Shown: positions 1 through 9,669 of the stretch, piece by piece
Position numbering within the stretch: position 1 is the first letter of the stretch
Layout of the letters: each line of letters opens with the position of its first letter
Notes under the pieces: model-generated
Databases searched by the model: none
The model's input: only the letters and a program-made list of their open reading frames with translations
What the model was told of the DNA's origin: nothing
Assembly (NCBI GenBank): GCA_944324175.1
Contig: CALUVH010000003.1
Location: 34,723 to 98,722 of the forward strand
DNA: 64,000 nt
Direction: 5' to 3'
Source of the DNA: Candidatus Gastranaerophilales bacterium
Lineage (GTDB): Bacteria; Cyanobacteriota; Vampirovibrionia; Gastranaerophilales; Gastranaerophilaceae
Program-made: the position numbers and the translations under genes

Positions 1-2
1 TA

Positions 3-1415
3 CAAAATTTATTAAATGAGATGTCAATGAACGGTTGGGAGCTTTACAGTATGCATGAAGTAGAAGCTGAGGAGGGCTTTCAGTATAATTGCATATTCAT
101 GAAGGAAGCTCCTGATTATGAGTGCAATTCAAATTCTGACGTGATTAATATTTCGACTTTTAAAAGTCAAATGGAAAAAATGCTTTCACCAAAACTTACA
201 CCTTATGAGATCTGTTTGGAAATTCAGGGAAAAATCAAAGAACAAAAATCTAAAATAGCCCAAATAAAAAAAGAATTGGAAGGTGAAGCTCCAGCTTCTC
301 AGGGGAGAAAAAAACTTAATGAAAAAATTTCAGCAGGGCTAAAAGAGTTAGATGACCTAAAGGAAAAACTAGCACGTGCGACATCGCCTGATGAGATGTA
401 TGCAAAGCTAAAAACTGAAAAACTTGGTATATATTTAAGTGAGGAGCTTATAGGATATATTGATCCGGAGCAAGATATAGGCGAGGAAGAGTTAGTTGCC
501 GAAACAGTTAAGTCTCGGTTAAAACTAACTGAAAAATTAGGGTTTGTAATTCCTAAAATCGTATTTCAAGATGATGAGGGACTTAACCCTTATGAATTTG
601 CTATAAGGGTTAGAGGACTGGATGTATATAAAGGACTTGTATACCCAAATTATGTAATGTATTTTGAAGAAGATATTCACCTCGATAAAAAAATAAAAAA
701 CATTATAAAAGATGTGGATGATATAACGGGGAAAAATGTCGTATGGGTTGAAAAAGTACATGCAAAAGATTTTTGGGAAAAAGGACTTTCAGGAAGTCAG
801 TTTATTGCAAGAGCTTTGGAGTTTGTTTGTGTAAAATATGTAGATGATTTACTCGATTATAACGAACTGGATAAATATATTGAAATTGTTAGTAAAAGAA
901 ATGCTTTTCTTGTCGAAAACTTAATACCTGATTTTATTTCATTATCAGATTTAAGGTTTATATTGACAAGTCTTATTGCTGAAAGAGTTTCAATAAAAGA
1001 TATTTGCTATATTTTTGAAAAAATGAATGATTATGCTGAAGATAATGTCAAAACAGACATATTAAAAAAAATTCGACTGGCATTATCAAGACAAATATGT
1101 CATCAGTTTGCTGATGAAAGTGGTGTAATTAGTGCATTGGAAATATCAGAAAAAACTTTACAAGCACTTACGGTTGAAGAATTTGATGAAGGTGATGAAG
1201 TTGTAAGGATTGACGCGGATTTTGTTGAACAATTGGCAGAAAAAATACAAAAAAAAGTTTTTGAATTTAATTTAGACATGATAAAATTGATTGTTCCAAT
1301 AGAGTATCGTCAGGTGCTGTTTACAATTTTGAATAATTATTTGAATAATGTAGTAGTTCTTGCTAGAGAAGAAGTAAGCTGCAATTGTCAGTTAGACATT
1401 GTTGCAGAAATATAG
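3..1415 (+). CDS. Soluble FlhA/FHIPEP C-terminal-domain protein with DUF4177-like N-terminus (5' partial)
   Basis: The reading frame is open to the window edge, so the gene starts upstream; the first visible ATG is at 21. Around that ATG the residues NEMSMNGWELYSM resemble the end of a DUF4177 domain. Residues about 60-125 (counted from that ATG) are Lys/Glu-rich and probably coiled coil. From about 127 to the end the protein matches the cytosolic domain of FlhA/FHIPEP type III export proteins: a LGFVIP segment, an NPYEFAIRVRG segment and the hallmark ENLIPDFISLSDL ... AERVSIKD region. In FlhA this domain is the docking platform for chaperone-substrate complexes. No transmembrane segments precede it here, unlike canonical FlhA, which has eight. 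The homology is my recognition of the family; the role is unknown. It may be a cytosolic adaptor. The next gene starts 24 bases downstream. Confidence 0.7.
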   Translation, partial: QNLLNEMSMNGWELYSMHEVEAEEGFQYNCIFMKEAPDYECNSNSDVINISTFKSQMEKMLSPKLTPYEICLEIQGKIKEQKSKIAQIKKELEGEAPASQGRKKLNEKISAGLKELDDLKEKLARATSPDEMYAKLKTEKLGIYLSEELIGYIDPEQDIGEEELVAETVKSRLKLTEKLGFVIPKIVFQDDEGLNPYEFAIRVRGLDVYKGLVYPNYVMYFEEDIHLDKKIKNIIKDVDDITGKNVVWVEKVHAKDFWEKGLSGSQFIARALEFVCVKYVDDLLDYNELDKYIEIVSKRNAFLVENLIPDFISLSDLRFILTSLIAERVSIKDICYIFEKMNDYAEDNVKTDILKKIRLALSRQICHQFADESGVISALEISEKTLQALTVEEFDEGDEVVRIDADFVEQLAEKIQKKVFEFNLDMIKLIVPIEYRQVLFTILNNYLNNVVVLAREEVSCNCQLDIVAEI

Positions 1416-1439
1416 CAAAAAAAAATTTGTTAGGGTTTT

Positions 1440-3404
1440 ATGTGTGGTATGAGAATTTTAGGAATTAACAATTTTAATAGTCAACTTACGTTTAAAGAAC
1501 GTCCCAAAGGTGAGAAAATTAAAGAATTTCAAGATACCTGTAATGAAGCTTTTGATTATTTAGGAATAGAAAACCGTGCCATAATTTTGCATGGGTCATG
1601 TTTCCCCTCAAATGGTCCTGATATAGGAGTTGGTACTCCCTACTCAAAGGCTGCTGAAGATTTGACAAAAGAGCTTATGATGTATGGATTTAATGCTATA
1701 CAGCTTGGACCATCAGGTGAAATTTCAAGTTTTGATATCTCTCCATATGCTTCAAAAGTTTTTGCGAAAAATCCACTTTTTATAGACCCCAAAGAACTTA
1801 CCAGCCCAGAGTATGCGGAAATTTTATCAAAAGAAACTTATGATAATATCACTGATTTGAGTAAGGTCAAGGGTAAAAATTATAACTATTCAAATTTTCT
1901 TGAGGCTTTTGAAAATATGGATATTGCATTGGAAGAAGCTTACACCACTTTTAAAAATAAACTTAAAGTTGGTGAGCCTAATGCATTAAAGTTAAATAAA
2001 GAATTTTCACAATTTAAGGAAAAATCTAAAGATTGGCTTGTAAATGACGGTATTTTTAAAGTTTTGTCCAAAATGAATGGAACTGATGATTTTACTAAAT
2101 GGGAAAATCAACTTGATGCTGATCTTATTTTACGAATGGAAAAAGGTGATAAGGAAGCGGTAAAAAGGTATAATCAGATTGTAAATCGTTCAAAGGATAA
2201 GATTGAAAAAAACAGTTTTACGCAATTTTTAATAGATAAACAAATTAAAGAAAATAAAGAATTTAGGGATAAAAACCATTTTACCTACATAAATGATTTA
2301 CTCGTTGGTTGTTCAAAAGCTGATGTTTGGGCAAATAGAGAGGCATTTTTAGATGGATATGCTATAGGATGTCTGTATGGCGGTAAAGAGAATTCGCCTC
2401 AGGCTTGGGATTTACCAGTGCTTAATCCGAAAAGATTATTTAAAAATGATGGCAGTCTTGATGTTGCAGGGGAATTCCTTAAGAAGAAACTTATGTCTGC
2501 TCTTGAATACTGTGAAACAGTCAGAATTGACCATGCTATGGGACTTGTTGATCCTTGGATATATGAAAAGAATAGCGTATATGAATCAAATGGTGTTATT
2601 CGCAGCATAAAAGGCGATTATATTTCAAATATGTATCATGTTGATTCAGAAGGTAATTATAGAAAAATTCTGGAGAAGATTATTCTACCAACATTGAAAG
2701 AAAAAGGTGTGGATACAAGTAATGTGGTATGGGAAGATTTGGGTTCTCAGTCAGGTGTATTTCAAGAAATTTATAAACACAAGTATAATCTGCCAGGTAT
2801 AAGTCAGCTAGAATGGTGTAAGGCAGAAAATGCTCGATATGAAAATACATCTTTGATAACTTCTCATGATTCACCTCCTACTATGCATTTGGATTTGAAT
2901 AGTTTTGATAAGGACTACCTCAGTGGTTTTTTGATACCTGATCCTGCTAAAGCTAAAGAAAATAAAGAGTTTAAACAAACTATTTCCAATAATCCAATAG
3001 AATTGGTAATGGCTAAGTTTGTTGAGTTATTCAGGAGTAGTAAAAATATTCAACTCTCATTTGCGGATTTCTTTGCAATTGAAAAACGATATAATGTTCC
3101 CGGAGAAAAGAATGATACAAACTGGAAATTACGAATGAATAATAATTATATTGATACATATTATAAAAATTTATCTAGTGAAAAACCTACTGCGCCTAAT
3201 ATTCCTGAATTGTTAAGTCGTGCAGTGCAGGCAAAGATTGATATGGCTGTTGCTAAGAAAAATGACAAATCGCCTCAAGAAGCAGATGCATTAAGAGAAA
3301 GATTGAATAGAGAAGCTAACCCCCTAATCAAACATCTACAGGATTTAGCAGCTTTTCTAAAACGACCTGAGCCTGTTGATGATAATCTCGATATAGCTGC
3401 CTAG
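1440..3404 (+). CDS. malQ: 4-alpha-glucanotransferase-like GH77 enzyme
   Basis: GH77 enzymes transfer alpha-1,4-glucan segments between maltodextrins or glycogen chains. Family landmarks are present: DISPYASKVFAKNPLFID (about residues 98-115), RIDHAMGL near 362 with the nucleophile Asp, WEDLG near 431 with the acid/base Glu, and SHD near 475 with the transition-state-stabilising Asp. The protein has 654 residues, longer than the compact 500-residue MalQ type; a Lys-rich region at about 150-290 accounts for much of the difference. The N-terminus carries a short extension, NNFNSQLTFKERP, before the barrel. There are two possible starts, ATG 1440 and ATG 1449; neither has a strong ribosome site. 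The gene stands alone, with no glycogen genes nearby. The GH77 assignment is firm; the exact substrate is not shown. Confidence 0.85.
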   Translation: MCGMRILGINNFNSQLTFKERPKGEKIKEFQDTCNEAFDYLGIENRAIILHGSCFPSNGPDIGVGTPYSKAAEDLTKELMMYGFNAIQLGPSGEISSFDISPYASKVFAKNPLFIDPKELTSPEYAEILSKETYDNITDLSKVKGKNYNYSNFLEAFENMDIALEEAYTTFKNKLKVGEPNALKLNKEFSQFKEKSKDWLVNDGIFKVLSKMNGTDDFTKWENQLDADLILRMEKGDKEAVKRYNQIVNRSKDKIEKNSFTQFLIDKQIKENKEFRDKNHFTYINDLLVGCSKADVWANREAFLDGYAIGCLYGGKENSPQAWDLPVLNPKRLFKNDGSLDVAGEFLKKKLMSALEYCETVRIDHAMGLVDPWIYEKNSVYESNGVIRSIKGDYISNMYHVDSEGNYRKILEKIILPTLKEKGVDTSNVVWEDLGSQSGVFQEIYKHKYNLPGISQLEWCKAENARYENTSLITSHDSPPTMHLDLNSFDKDYLSGFLIPDPAKAKENKEFKQTISNNPIELVMAKFVELFRSSKNIQLSFADFFAIEKRYNVPGEKNDTNWKLRMNNNYIDTYYKNLSSEKPTAPNIPELLSRAVQAKIDMAVAKKNDKSPQEADALRERLNREANPLIKHLQDLAAFLKRPEPVDDNLDIAA

Positions 3405-3468
3405 AAAAAGCTTTCAAAAAGTGAAGTCTTAAATTCTTTAGATTTCTCTTTTTTTATAGATTTATCAG

Positions 3469-4380
3469 TTATCTGTGAGTTCCAACTTCTATCCCAGGTA
3501 CGCATAAAAATGCTGGAATGGTCCTTGATATTACACTCGATAAAGCTGACTTATCAGCCATTAAAGAAATAGCCATACTCAAGTCATCAACATGAGGTGC
3601 AAAGTCTGTGCTATGAATCTTTCTTTCAACTTTTTTATGAAAAACTTTTTCATTTATAAAGTTTGAAACCCTATTCCCTGCTAAAATACCTGTAGTTAAT
3701 GCAGCGATTGTAATTCCACTAGGAGGAATAACTTTTAGAAATTTATTTGTGTATTTAACAGTACCGGTTAAAAGGTTGTTTACCATATTCAATTTTTCAG
3801 GACTTAGCTTAGTGGTAAGCTTATTTACAAAACGGTTATTGGTTGAATATTTAATTTGCGGTACAATATTCAAAATTTTATCACGGTACTTATCGTATAT
3901 CCGTGATGCTCCTCCAACACAAGCTACAGGTACAATAACATTCCCGAGCATTTGATTCACCGATTCACGCAGTTTTGATTTGAAATGCTTCTTATCATCA
4001 AATAAAGCTCCACCAACAAGCCCCCCAGCAACAGATCCTGCTGCCATCGTGAGTATTTCAGGTTCTTCAAATTCCAGTACTTTTTGCTCAGGATGCTTTT
4101 TATTATATATTCTAAATATAGCCCAATCTTTTACTTTAGAATTTGCAATATCTTTTGGGTTAAGTGAAAACCCCTGTCTTTTTGAAATTATAGCTAAAGC
4201 TGTGGCAACACCCAAAAACGTTGTTAAAAATATCCCTTTTGTAGACAGATGTCTTTCTTGTTGTTCGTCTTTTTTGTTTTGAGAGTGTTCAAAACTTGTA
4301 ATTCTGTTGTTTACCGTTTTGAATTCTGCAAATCCTTTACGATTGTCGATTTTATAATTTGAAATAGCATTGACTGACAT
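3469..4380 (-). CDS. Hypothetical multi-pass membrane protein
   Basis: I do not recognise a named family. The 303-residue product has a polar N-terminus (residues 1-45) and then hydrophobic segments at about 48-66, 111-128, 143-158 and 218-238, several rich in Gly and Ala. The C-terminal third contains a polar, His/Asp-bearing stretch (STDFAPHVDDLS). A TATAAT box on the minus strand (4400-4405) and an AAGG ribosome site precede the ATG at 4380. The gene is convergent with the glucanotransferase gene. Its general build (Asn-rich head, Gly-rich membrane helices, Lys-rich tail parts) resembles the products at 4586, 33264 and 34163, so it may belong to a lineage-specific group; that grouping is inference. 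Confidence 0.6.
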   Translation of the reverse strand: MSVNAISNYKIDNRKGFAEFKTVNNRITSFEHSQNKKDEQQERHLSTKGIFLTTFLGVATALAIISKRQGFSLNPKDIANSKVKDWAIFRIYNKKHPEQKVLEFEEPEILTMAAGSVAGGLVGGALFDDKKHFKSKLRESVNQMLGNVIVPVACVGGASRIYDKYRDKILNIVPQIKYSTNNRFVNKLTTKLSPEKLNMVNNLLTGTVKYTNKFLKVIPPSGITIAALTTGILAGNRVSNFINEKVFHKKVERKIHSTDFAPHVDDLSMAISLMADKSALSSVISRTIPAFLCVPGIEVGTHR

Positions 4381-4585
4381 GAGCTAACCTTTCAAGCACA
4401 TTATATCAAAAACAAAACATATAATATTTTTCCTTTAAAACTATATAATTTTACATTTCTTAATTAGTGTTTGTATTACACTAATGTTGTAACAAATTAT
4501 TAATATTTTTTTTTTAGTAAGCAAAAAAAAATATTCAGCGATATTAAAGATAGTGTCTGAATAGAAATAAAAAAGATGTTGATAT
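4381..4585. other. Divergent intergenic region with an inverted repeat
   Basis: This 205-base, very AT-rich gap separates divergent genes. It holds the minus-strand -10 box for the gene ending at 3469 and a perfect inverted repeat, ATTAGTGT at 4463-4470 and ACACTAAT at 4478-4485, with a 7-base spacer. The repeat could be a dimeric regulator site for the plus-strand gene at 4586. No small ORF or RNA gene is evident. Confidence 0.45.
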
Positions 4586-6277
4586 ATGGAAATAAGACCC
4601 CAGACAATTTCTAATTTTACATATCCGCAAAGATTTGTGCGAGGCTTACAAAACGGTGGTACAGCTCCATTATTACTGTTAGAGTGTTTTGTAACTGGTG
4701 GTAGGACTATACAGGCTTATAAGCGTGGAGGTTTTGATGAAGCCCGCGAAAGGTTTACAGAAGAAAGCATAGGTGCATTTTTCTGGTTTTGTGGGGTAAA
4801 AGCCTTCAATAAAATGAATGATTTTATAGGTAAAAAGATTCTTCATTTATTGACACCTAATTTTGATGGAAAAGAAGACAACTTAAGAAAGCCAGTCACC
4901 AATTATTTGAATGATGAAAAACTAATTAAAGCTGCTGCGCGTGGCGAATTATCAGAACAAGAAATCTTATCAACATTTGATGAACAAATGCTTAAACGCT
5001 TAAATAAAATTAAAAAACGTATTGGTGATGTATCTGACCTTTCTGCTGAGCAAACGCTAAATACTATCCCAAAACGTGCTGGAAAATTCTTAAAAGAATT
5101 AACACCTAAACAAGTTGCGATATTCAAATCTTTAAAGATAGGATCAAGTATTGTATTGGCTAATGCACTTGTAGGTTTAGTAGTGCCTCGTATTAACCAA
5201 AATATAACAAAAAAATTACATGAAAAAATACAAAACAGAAATATTTTAAAAGCTGAAAAATCTTTTATGCCTGTAAATATGGATGGCTTTTTAAATAAAA
5301 AAGATTCAAAAAATGGCGAGGAGGTCTCCTTCACCGGTATAAATCCAGCTACATTGTTAAGTGTCGCAAATCATTTTGAAAATGATACAGTATATCAATT
5401 GCTATCAACAGACGTGGGTATTGCCGGAGGCAGGACGATAAGCGCAAGAAATAATCATGAACGTACTGAGGTATTGTTCAGAGATTTATCGTCCATATAT
5501 TTTTATATGTTCAATATGCCAAATATCAACAGATGGTTAAATTTGTTGGAAGATGGCAGAAAGACAAGACTGGATCCTGTAGGTGCTAAAGAAGTAACCG
5601 ATTTAATGAAGGGTGTTTTAGCCGAAAACAATGGTAAAATGTCTGTTGAAGATTTTAGATTGAAAGTTCTCGGTAACAATAACAACGTATATAAAATAAC
5701 CCCAGAATTAAATGCTAAATTTAAAGACGGTGTCATAAATCTTGAAACTTTCTTGGAACATATCAGCAAAGATAAAACATTTACTAAACAAGAAGTTGAT
5801 ACATACTCTGATTTAGCTAAACGTATGGCAAAATTGCAGCCTGCTATCGAAAGAAAGACCGAAGTCCTCACAAAAACTCAAGTCAAAGATGTTTTTAGAG
5901 AAGGTTATTTGAATATGCCTGAATTTTTAGATAGTATATATGGTGTTGCAACAAGTAACAAACATAAAAATCCTTATAAATACATTTCTCAATCGAGCTT
6001 AGATAGCCTAAAAGATGATATGTATCACTATGTGAATGATATTATTAAAAACGCGCAGAAAGCCGGAAAAGAAATTACTCCTGAGCTGTTAGAAAAAGCA
6101 AGAAAAATAAACTTCGCTAAAAATGCAATAAATTGGGGAATTGGTTTTGCGGTATCTGCTACTTTCTTATCGACATTAATTCCGAAAATTCAATATTGGA
6201 TTACGAAGGTAACCACAGGACAAAACGCTTTTCCTGGCACTGCAGATTATTCAAATGAGAAAAAATCAAAAAAATAA
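4586..6277 (+). CDS. Hypothetical protein with C-terminal membrane anchor
   Basis: This 563-residue product has no family I can name. The N-terminal 75 residues are Gly/aromatic-rich, with a short hydrophobic stretch near 66-75. A hydrophobic helix lies at about 187-203 and another near the C-terminus at about 524-544 (GIGFAVSATFLSTLIP). The middle (about 290-510) is predicted to be helical and charged, with many Lys/Glu residues. A short VSFTGIN segment at about 248 recalls the F-x-G motifs seen near the ends of neighbouring hypothetical proteins. There is no clear ribosome site, and the start is the first ATG. The following radical SAM gene begins 40 bases later on the same strand, so co-transcription is possible. 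Confidence 0.6.
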   Translation: MEIRPQTISNFTYPQRFVRGLQNGGTAPLLLLECFVTGGRTIQAYKRGGFDEARERFTEESIGAFFWFCGVKAFNKMNDFIGKKILHLLTPNFDGKEDNLRKPVTNYLNDEKLIKAAARGELSEQEILSTFDEQMLKRLNKIKKRIGDVSDLSAEQTLNTIPKRAGKFLKELTPKQVAIFKSLKIGSSIVLANALVGLVVPRINQNITKKLHEKIQNRNILKAEKSFMPVNMDGFLNKKDSKNGEEVSFTGINPATLLSVANHFENDTVYQLLSTDVGIAGGRTISARNNHERTEVLFRDLSSIYFYMFNMPNINRWLNLLEDGRKTRLDPVGAKEVTDLMKGVLAENNGKMSVEDFRLKVLGNNNNVYKITPELNAKFKDGVINLETFLEHISKDKTFTKQEVDTYSDLAKRMAKLQPAIERKTEVLTKTQVKDVFREGYLNMPEFLDSIYGVATSNKHKNPYKYISQSSLDSLKDDMYHYVNDIIKNAQKAGKEITPELLEKARKINFAKNAINWGIGFAVSATFLSTLIPKIQYWITKVTTGQNAFPGTADYSNEKKSKK

Positions 6278-6317
6278 CTATTGATTATATGTTTCCTTGT
6301 GAGATAATGTAATTGAG

Positions 6318-6947
6318 GTGGACGTGTCTAATATTTTAGTTTATACATTGGAAAATAAAATTTATATAAACCTTACGAACAGATGTACAAATGATTGTAT
6401 ATTTTGCCTCAGAAATGACAAAAGTGATGTTTGCGGACAAGGTTTGTGGCTGGATAATGAGAATTCTACAGCGCAAGATGTAATAGCGCAGTTTGAGCAA
6501 ATCTATGCCAATACTCCTTCCCATGAGGTTATATTTTGCGGTTATGGTGAGCCAATGTTGAAGTTGGATAATTTGATACAAACGGCAAAATATGTTAAAG
6601 AAAAGTACCCCAATATTAAAATCCGTGTAAATACCAATGGGCATGCAAATTTTGTATATAAACGAAATGTGGTACCTGAATTAAAAGGACTTGTTGATGA
6701 GTTTTCAGTCAGTCTAAACGGTGCCACAAGTGAAGAATATAATGAATTATCTCAGCCTAAAATCAAAGATGCATACGATGAAGTAAAAAAATTTATTAAG
6801 TGTTGCTCTGATGAGGACATTTCAGTTGTAGCAAGTGTTGTAGAAGGCTATAAAGGAAGACATATTGATTTAGAAAAGTGTGAAAAAATAGCCTTTGATT
6901 TAGGTGCAAAATTTCGAGTAAGAGAGTGGATTGAAAACGGCTATTAA
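6318..6947 (+). CDS. Radical SAM protein, TatD-linked type
   Basis: The product is a short (209-residue) radical SAM protein. Cys23, Cys27 and Cys30 in RCTNDCIFC form the CxxxCxxC motif for the SAM-binding 4Fe-4S cluster, and CGYGEPM near 75 matches the GGEP-like SAM-binding strand. Overall it resembles the small family often found next to or fused with TatD nucleases (TIGR04038-like), but no tatD gene is nearby. The substrate is unknown. The start is uncertain: GTG 6318 overlaps the GAGGTGG purine run that would serve as ribosome site, so GTG 6324 is also possible. It ends 25 bases before a small hypothetical gene. Confidence 0.75.
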   Translation: MDVSNILVYTLENKIYINLTNRCTNDCIFCLRNDKSDVCGQGLWLDNENSTAQDVIAQFEQIYANTPSHEVIFCGYGEPMLKLDNLIQTAKYVKEKYPNIKIRVNTNGHANFVYKRNVVPELKGLVDEFSVSLNGATSEEYNELSQPKIKDAYDEVKKFIKCCSDEDISVVASVVEGYKGRHIDLEKCEKIAFDLGAKFRVREWIENGY

Positions 6948-6972
6948 CTTACCAAGGCCAAGGTGAAAAATA

Positions 6973-7398
6973 ATGTTAGTACAAAATATATCAAACACTA
7001 ATAATAGTAATAATTTTCAAGGAAGAGTGGTTTTTCTTAATGAATTGAGTGCTTCTCATAAAAAAGTTGTTCAAAAATCTATGGATAAATTAAATCAGTT
7101 AATAGCGGATAAGTCTTATGATTTATTTATAAAAGAAAATCCTAAAGACTTCAACATAAGTATTATTGCGCAAAAAGGTAAGGATTTGAATAAGTCAGGA
7201 AAACCACAAGGACATGTTTTGCTTGGTGGTCAAATAGATGAGAACATTCCTGAAATATATGAAGTTGGGGCAGAACATGCTTGTAGTGAATATGAAAAAA
7301 AGTTAGCGGCTATGCCTGAGTCGTTTGGACAAAAGTGTAAAAAGTTTTTTGATAAATTAGGTCAAAAATTTTTAGAAATAATGCAGGATGAAGATTAA
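6973..7398 (+). CDS. Small hypothetical protein with NFQG N-terminal motif
   Basis: This 141-residue soluble product has no family I recognise. The first 15 residues are Asn/Ser-rich and end in NFQGRVVF; the rest is Lys/Glu-rich and probably helical, ending in an acidic DED. Only Cys104 and one later Cys are present and there is no signal peptide. AAGGTG lies 8 bases upstream of the ATG as ribosome site. It sits between the radical SAM gene and acetyl-CoA synthetase, both on the same strand, with 25-27 base gaps that permit an operon. The NFQG segment parallels FKQG and FNG near the N-termini encoded at 33264 and 34163. Confidence 0.6.
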   Translation: MLVQNISNTNNSNNFQGRVVFLNELSASHKKVVQKSMDKLNQLIADKSYDLFIKENPKDFNISIIAQKGKDLNKSGKPQGHVLLGGQIDENIPEIYEVGAEHACSEYEKKLAAMPESFGQKCKKFFDKLGQKFLEIMQDED

Positions 7399-7425
7399 AA
7401 ACGTACAAAAGAAAGGACGAAAAAA

Positions 7426-9582
7426 ATGAAATCTTTAGACAAAATCATGAAACCTAAATCCATTGCGGTTATAGGTGCATCAACAAAAGAACATACTATC
7501 GGTTCCGATATTATGAAAAGATTACAAGAGTACAAATTTAACGGAAAAATTTATCCCGTAAACCCAAAAGGTGGCATAATAGAAGGATTACAAGCTTATA
7601 CTACCATCAATGAAGTACCGGGAGAAGTCGATTTAGCTATTGTTGTAGTTAATGCAAAATTTGTATTATCAACAATTGACCAATGCCATGAAAAAGGAAT
7701 TAAGGGTATCTGCATAATTACAGCAGGCTTCAAGGAAACAGGAAAAGAAGGCGCAGAACTGGAAAAACAATTGGTTGAAAAATTGAAAGAATACGGAATG
7801 AGATGTGTAGGACCTAACTGTTTAGGTGTTGTAAACACTCATCCTGATATCAGAATGGATGGATGTTTTGCAGAGTCACTTCCAGAACGTGGTAATATAG
7901 GTTTTGTATCTCAATCAGGTGCATTAGGTGGAGGTATTTTAAATATATTAAAAGACTTGAACCTCGGATTTGCACAATTCATTTCAATTGGTAACCAAGC
8001 AGATGTAAATGCTGAAACGGCCTTGGAATATTGGGAAGATGATGAAGATGTTGAACAAATTCTTTTGTATATGGAATCTATTCAAAATCCATCAAATTTT
8101 AGAAAACTTGCTACAAGAATTTCTAAGAAAAAACCAATTTTGGCTTTGAAGGCAGGACGTTCAGCAGCTGGGGCTTCCGCTGCATCTTCACATACTGGTT
8201 CACTAGCAGGTGCTGATAAGGCTGCAGCCGCATTGTTGCATCAATCAGGGGTAATCAGAGAATTTTCATTGAAAAATTTATTTGCAACTGCAAAAGTATT
8301 TTCAAATTGTCCGATACCAAAGGGCGATAGAGTTGCAATTATTACAAACTCAGGTGGTCCTGGAATCATGGCAACCGATGCTGTATGTGAATATGGTATG
8401 CAAATGGCTAAAATTTCAGATGAAACAAAAGAAAAATTGAGAAGTTTCTTACCATCAGCAGCTTCAGTTAAAAACCCTATTGATATGATTGCTTCTGCTC
8501 CAATCGAACATTATAAGCAAACACTTGAAACAGTAATTGCTGATGAAAATGTTGATATGATTATTACAATTTATCTTCCATTCTTAGGTTTGAAAGATAT
8601 TGATGTAGCAAAAGCATTAATGGAAATTAAAGCTGAACATCCTGAAAAACCTGTGATTGGTGTGTTTATGACAAAAAGTGAATTCTTCTCAAAACTTTCA
8701 GAAATGGATGTAAATATGCCATTTTTCATGTACGCAGAAGAAGCAGCAGACGGTCTTAACAGATTAAATCAACAGAGATTATGGATGGAAAGACCTGAAG
8801 GGAAAATCCCTTGCTATGATGTAGACAGAGCAAAAGTTGAAGCAATTATTAAAAATTCTATAAAAGAAGGTCGTGCGCAACTTACAACTCTTGAATCAAT
8901 AGATGTATTGCAGGCTTATGGAATAAGGGCTTGTAAATATGGTCTTGCAACAAATGAAGCTGAAGTTGTTGAACTTGGAAATTCAATCGGCTATCCTGTA
9001 GTTATGAAAATGACATCTAAGACAACATCGCATAAAACTGATGTTGGCGGTGTCGTTGTAAACATCAAGTCAGAAGAACAACTAAGAAAAGAGTACAAAG
9101 GTTTGCTTGAAAGACTTGAAGCAAAAGGTCTACTTGAAGGACTTGAAGGCGTTATCATCCAAGAAATGGTAAAAGGTTCAAGAGAAATGGTATGCGGTAT
9201 CGCAACTGATCCTCAATACGGACCAATGATGATGTTCGGTCTTGGCGGTGTATTCGTAGAAGTTATGAAAGACGTAACATTCAGAATTGCTCCTTTAACG
9301 GATGTAGATGCTATGGATATGATTAAATCAGTCAAAGCTTACAAATTACTGGAAGGTGCAAGAGGTACAAAACCTGCTCAAATCGATCAAATTCAAGAAA
9401 CTCTATTGAGATTATCTCAGTTGGTTAATGATTTTAAATTCATCGATGAATTAGATATTAACCCATTGTTAATTTCAGAAACAACTGGAGAAGGTATCGC
9501 AGTAGACGGTCGTATTAAAGTAAGACTTGAAGAAGCTAAAGAAGCTTTAGGTTGCACTTGTGCTAGCTGCTCTTGCTGCTAA
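7426..9582 (+). CDS. Acetate--CoA ligase (ADP-forming), fused alpha-beta chain
   Basis: The enzyme converts acetyl-CoA (or another acyl-CoA), ADP and phosphate to acid, CoA and ATP, giving substrate-level ATP in fermentation. Domain order is a CoA-binding Rossmann domain (IAVIGAS near residue 13; VGPNCLGV near 127), ligase-CoA domains with VSQSGALGGG near 160 and SSHTGSLAG near 253 bearing the phosphorylated His, then an ATP-grasp domain from about 490 with MVKGSREMVCG and a glycine-rich FGLGGVFVE. At 718 residues it matches the fused single-chain form. AAAGGA precedes the ATG by 8 bases. An oddity is the extreme C-terminus, CTCASCSCC, five cysteines in nine residues, which is not part of the catalytic fold. 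Confidence 0.9.
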   Translation: MKSLDKIMKPKSIAVIGASTKEHTIGSDIMKRLQEYKFNGKIYPVNPKGGIIEGLQAYTTINEVPGEVDLAIVVVNAKFVLSTIDQCHEKGIKGICIITAGFKETGKEGAELEKQLVEKLKEYGMRCVGPNCLGVVNTHPDIRMDGCFAESLPERGNIGFVSQSGALGGGILNILKDLNLGFAQFISIGNQADVNAETALEYWEDDEDVEQILLYMESIQNPSNFRKLATRISKKKPILALKAGRSAAGASAASSHTGSLAGADKAAAALLHQSGVIREFSLKNLFATAKVFSNCPIPKGDRVAIITNSGGPGIMATDAVCEYGMQMAKISDETKEKLRSFLPSAASVKNPIDMIASAPIEHYKQTLETVIADENVDMIITIYLPFLGLKDIDVAKALMEIKAEHPEKPVIGVFMTKSEFFSKLSEMDVNMPFFMYAEEAADGLNRLNQQRLWMERPEGKIPCYDVDRAKVEAIIKNSIKEGRAQLTTLESIDVLQAYGIRACKYGLATNEAEVVELGNSIGYPVVMKMTSKTTSHKTDVGGVVVNIKSEEQLRKEYKGLLERLEAKGLLEGLEGVIIQEMVKGSREMVCGIATDPQYGPMMMFGLGGVFVEVMKDVTFRIAPLTDVDAMDMIKSVKAYKLLEGARGTKPAQIDQIQETLLRLSQLVNDFKFIDELDINPLLISETTGEGIAVDGRIKVRLEEAKEALGCTCASCSCC

Positions 9583-9606
9583 TAATTGATAAAATTATTA
9601 TTAACT

Positions 9607-9639
9607 AAAAAGGTTCCCGCGTTATGCTGGAATCTTTTT
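9607..9639 (+). terminator. Rho-independent terminator after acetyl-CoA synthetase
   Basis: AAAAAGGTTCC (9607-9617) pairs with GGAATCTTTTT (9629-9639), including one G-U pair. The right arm itself supplies the T run. Confidence 0.75.
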
Positions 9640-9669
9640 AGTTTGGATAATGTTTTTGCATAAATTTAA

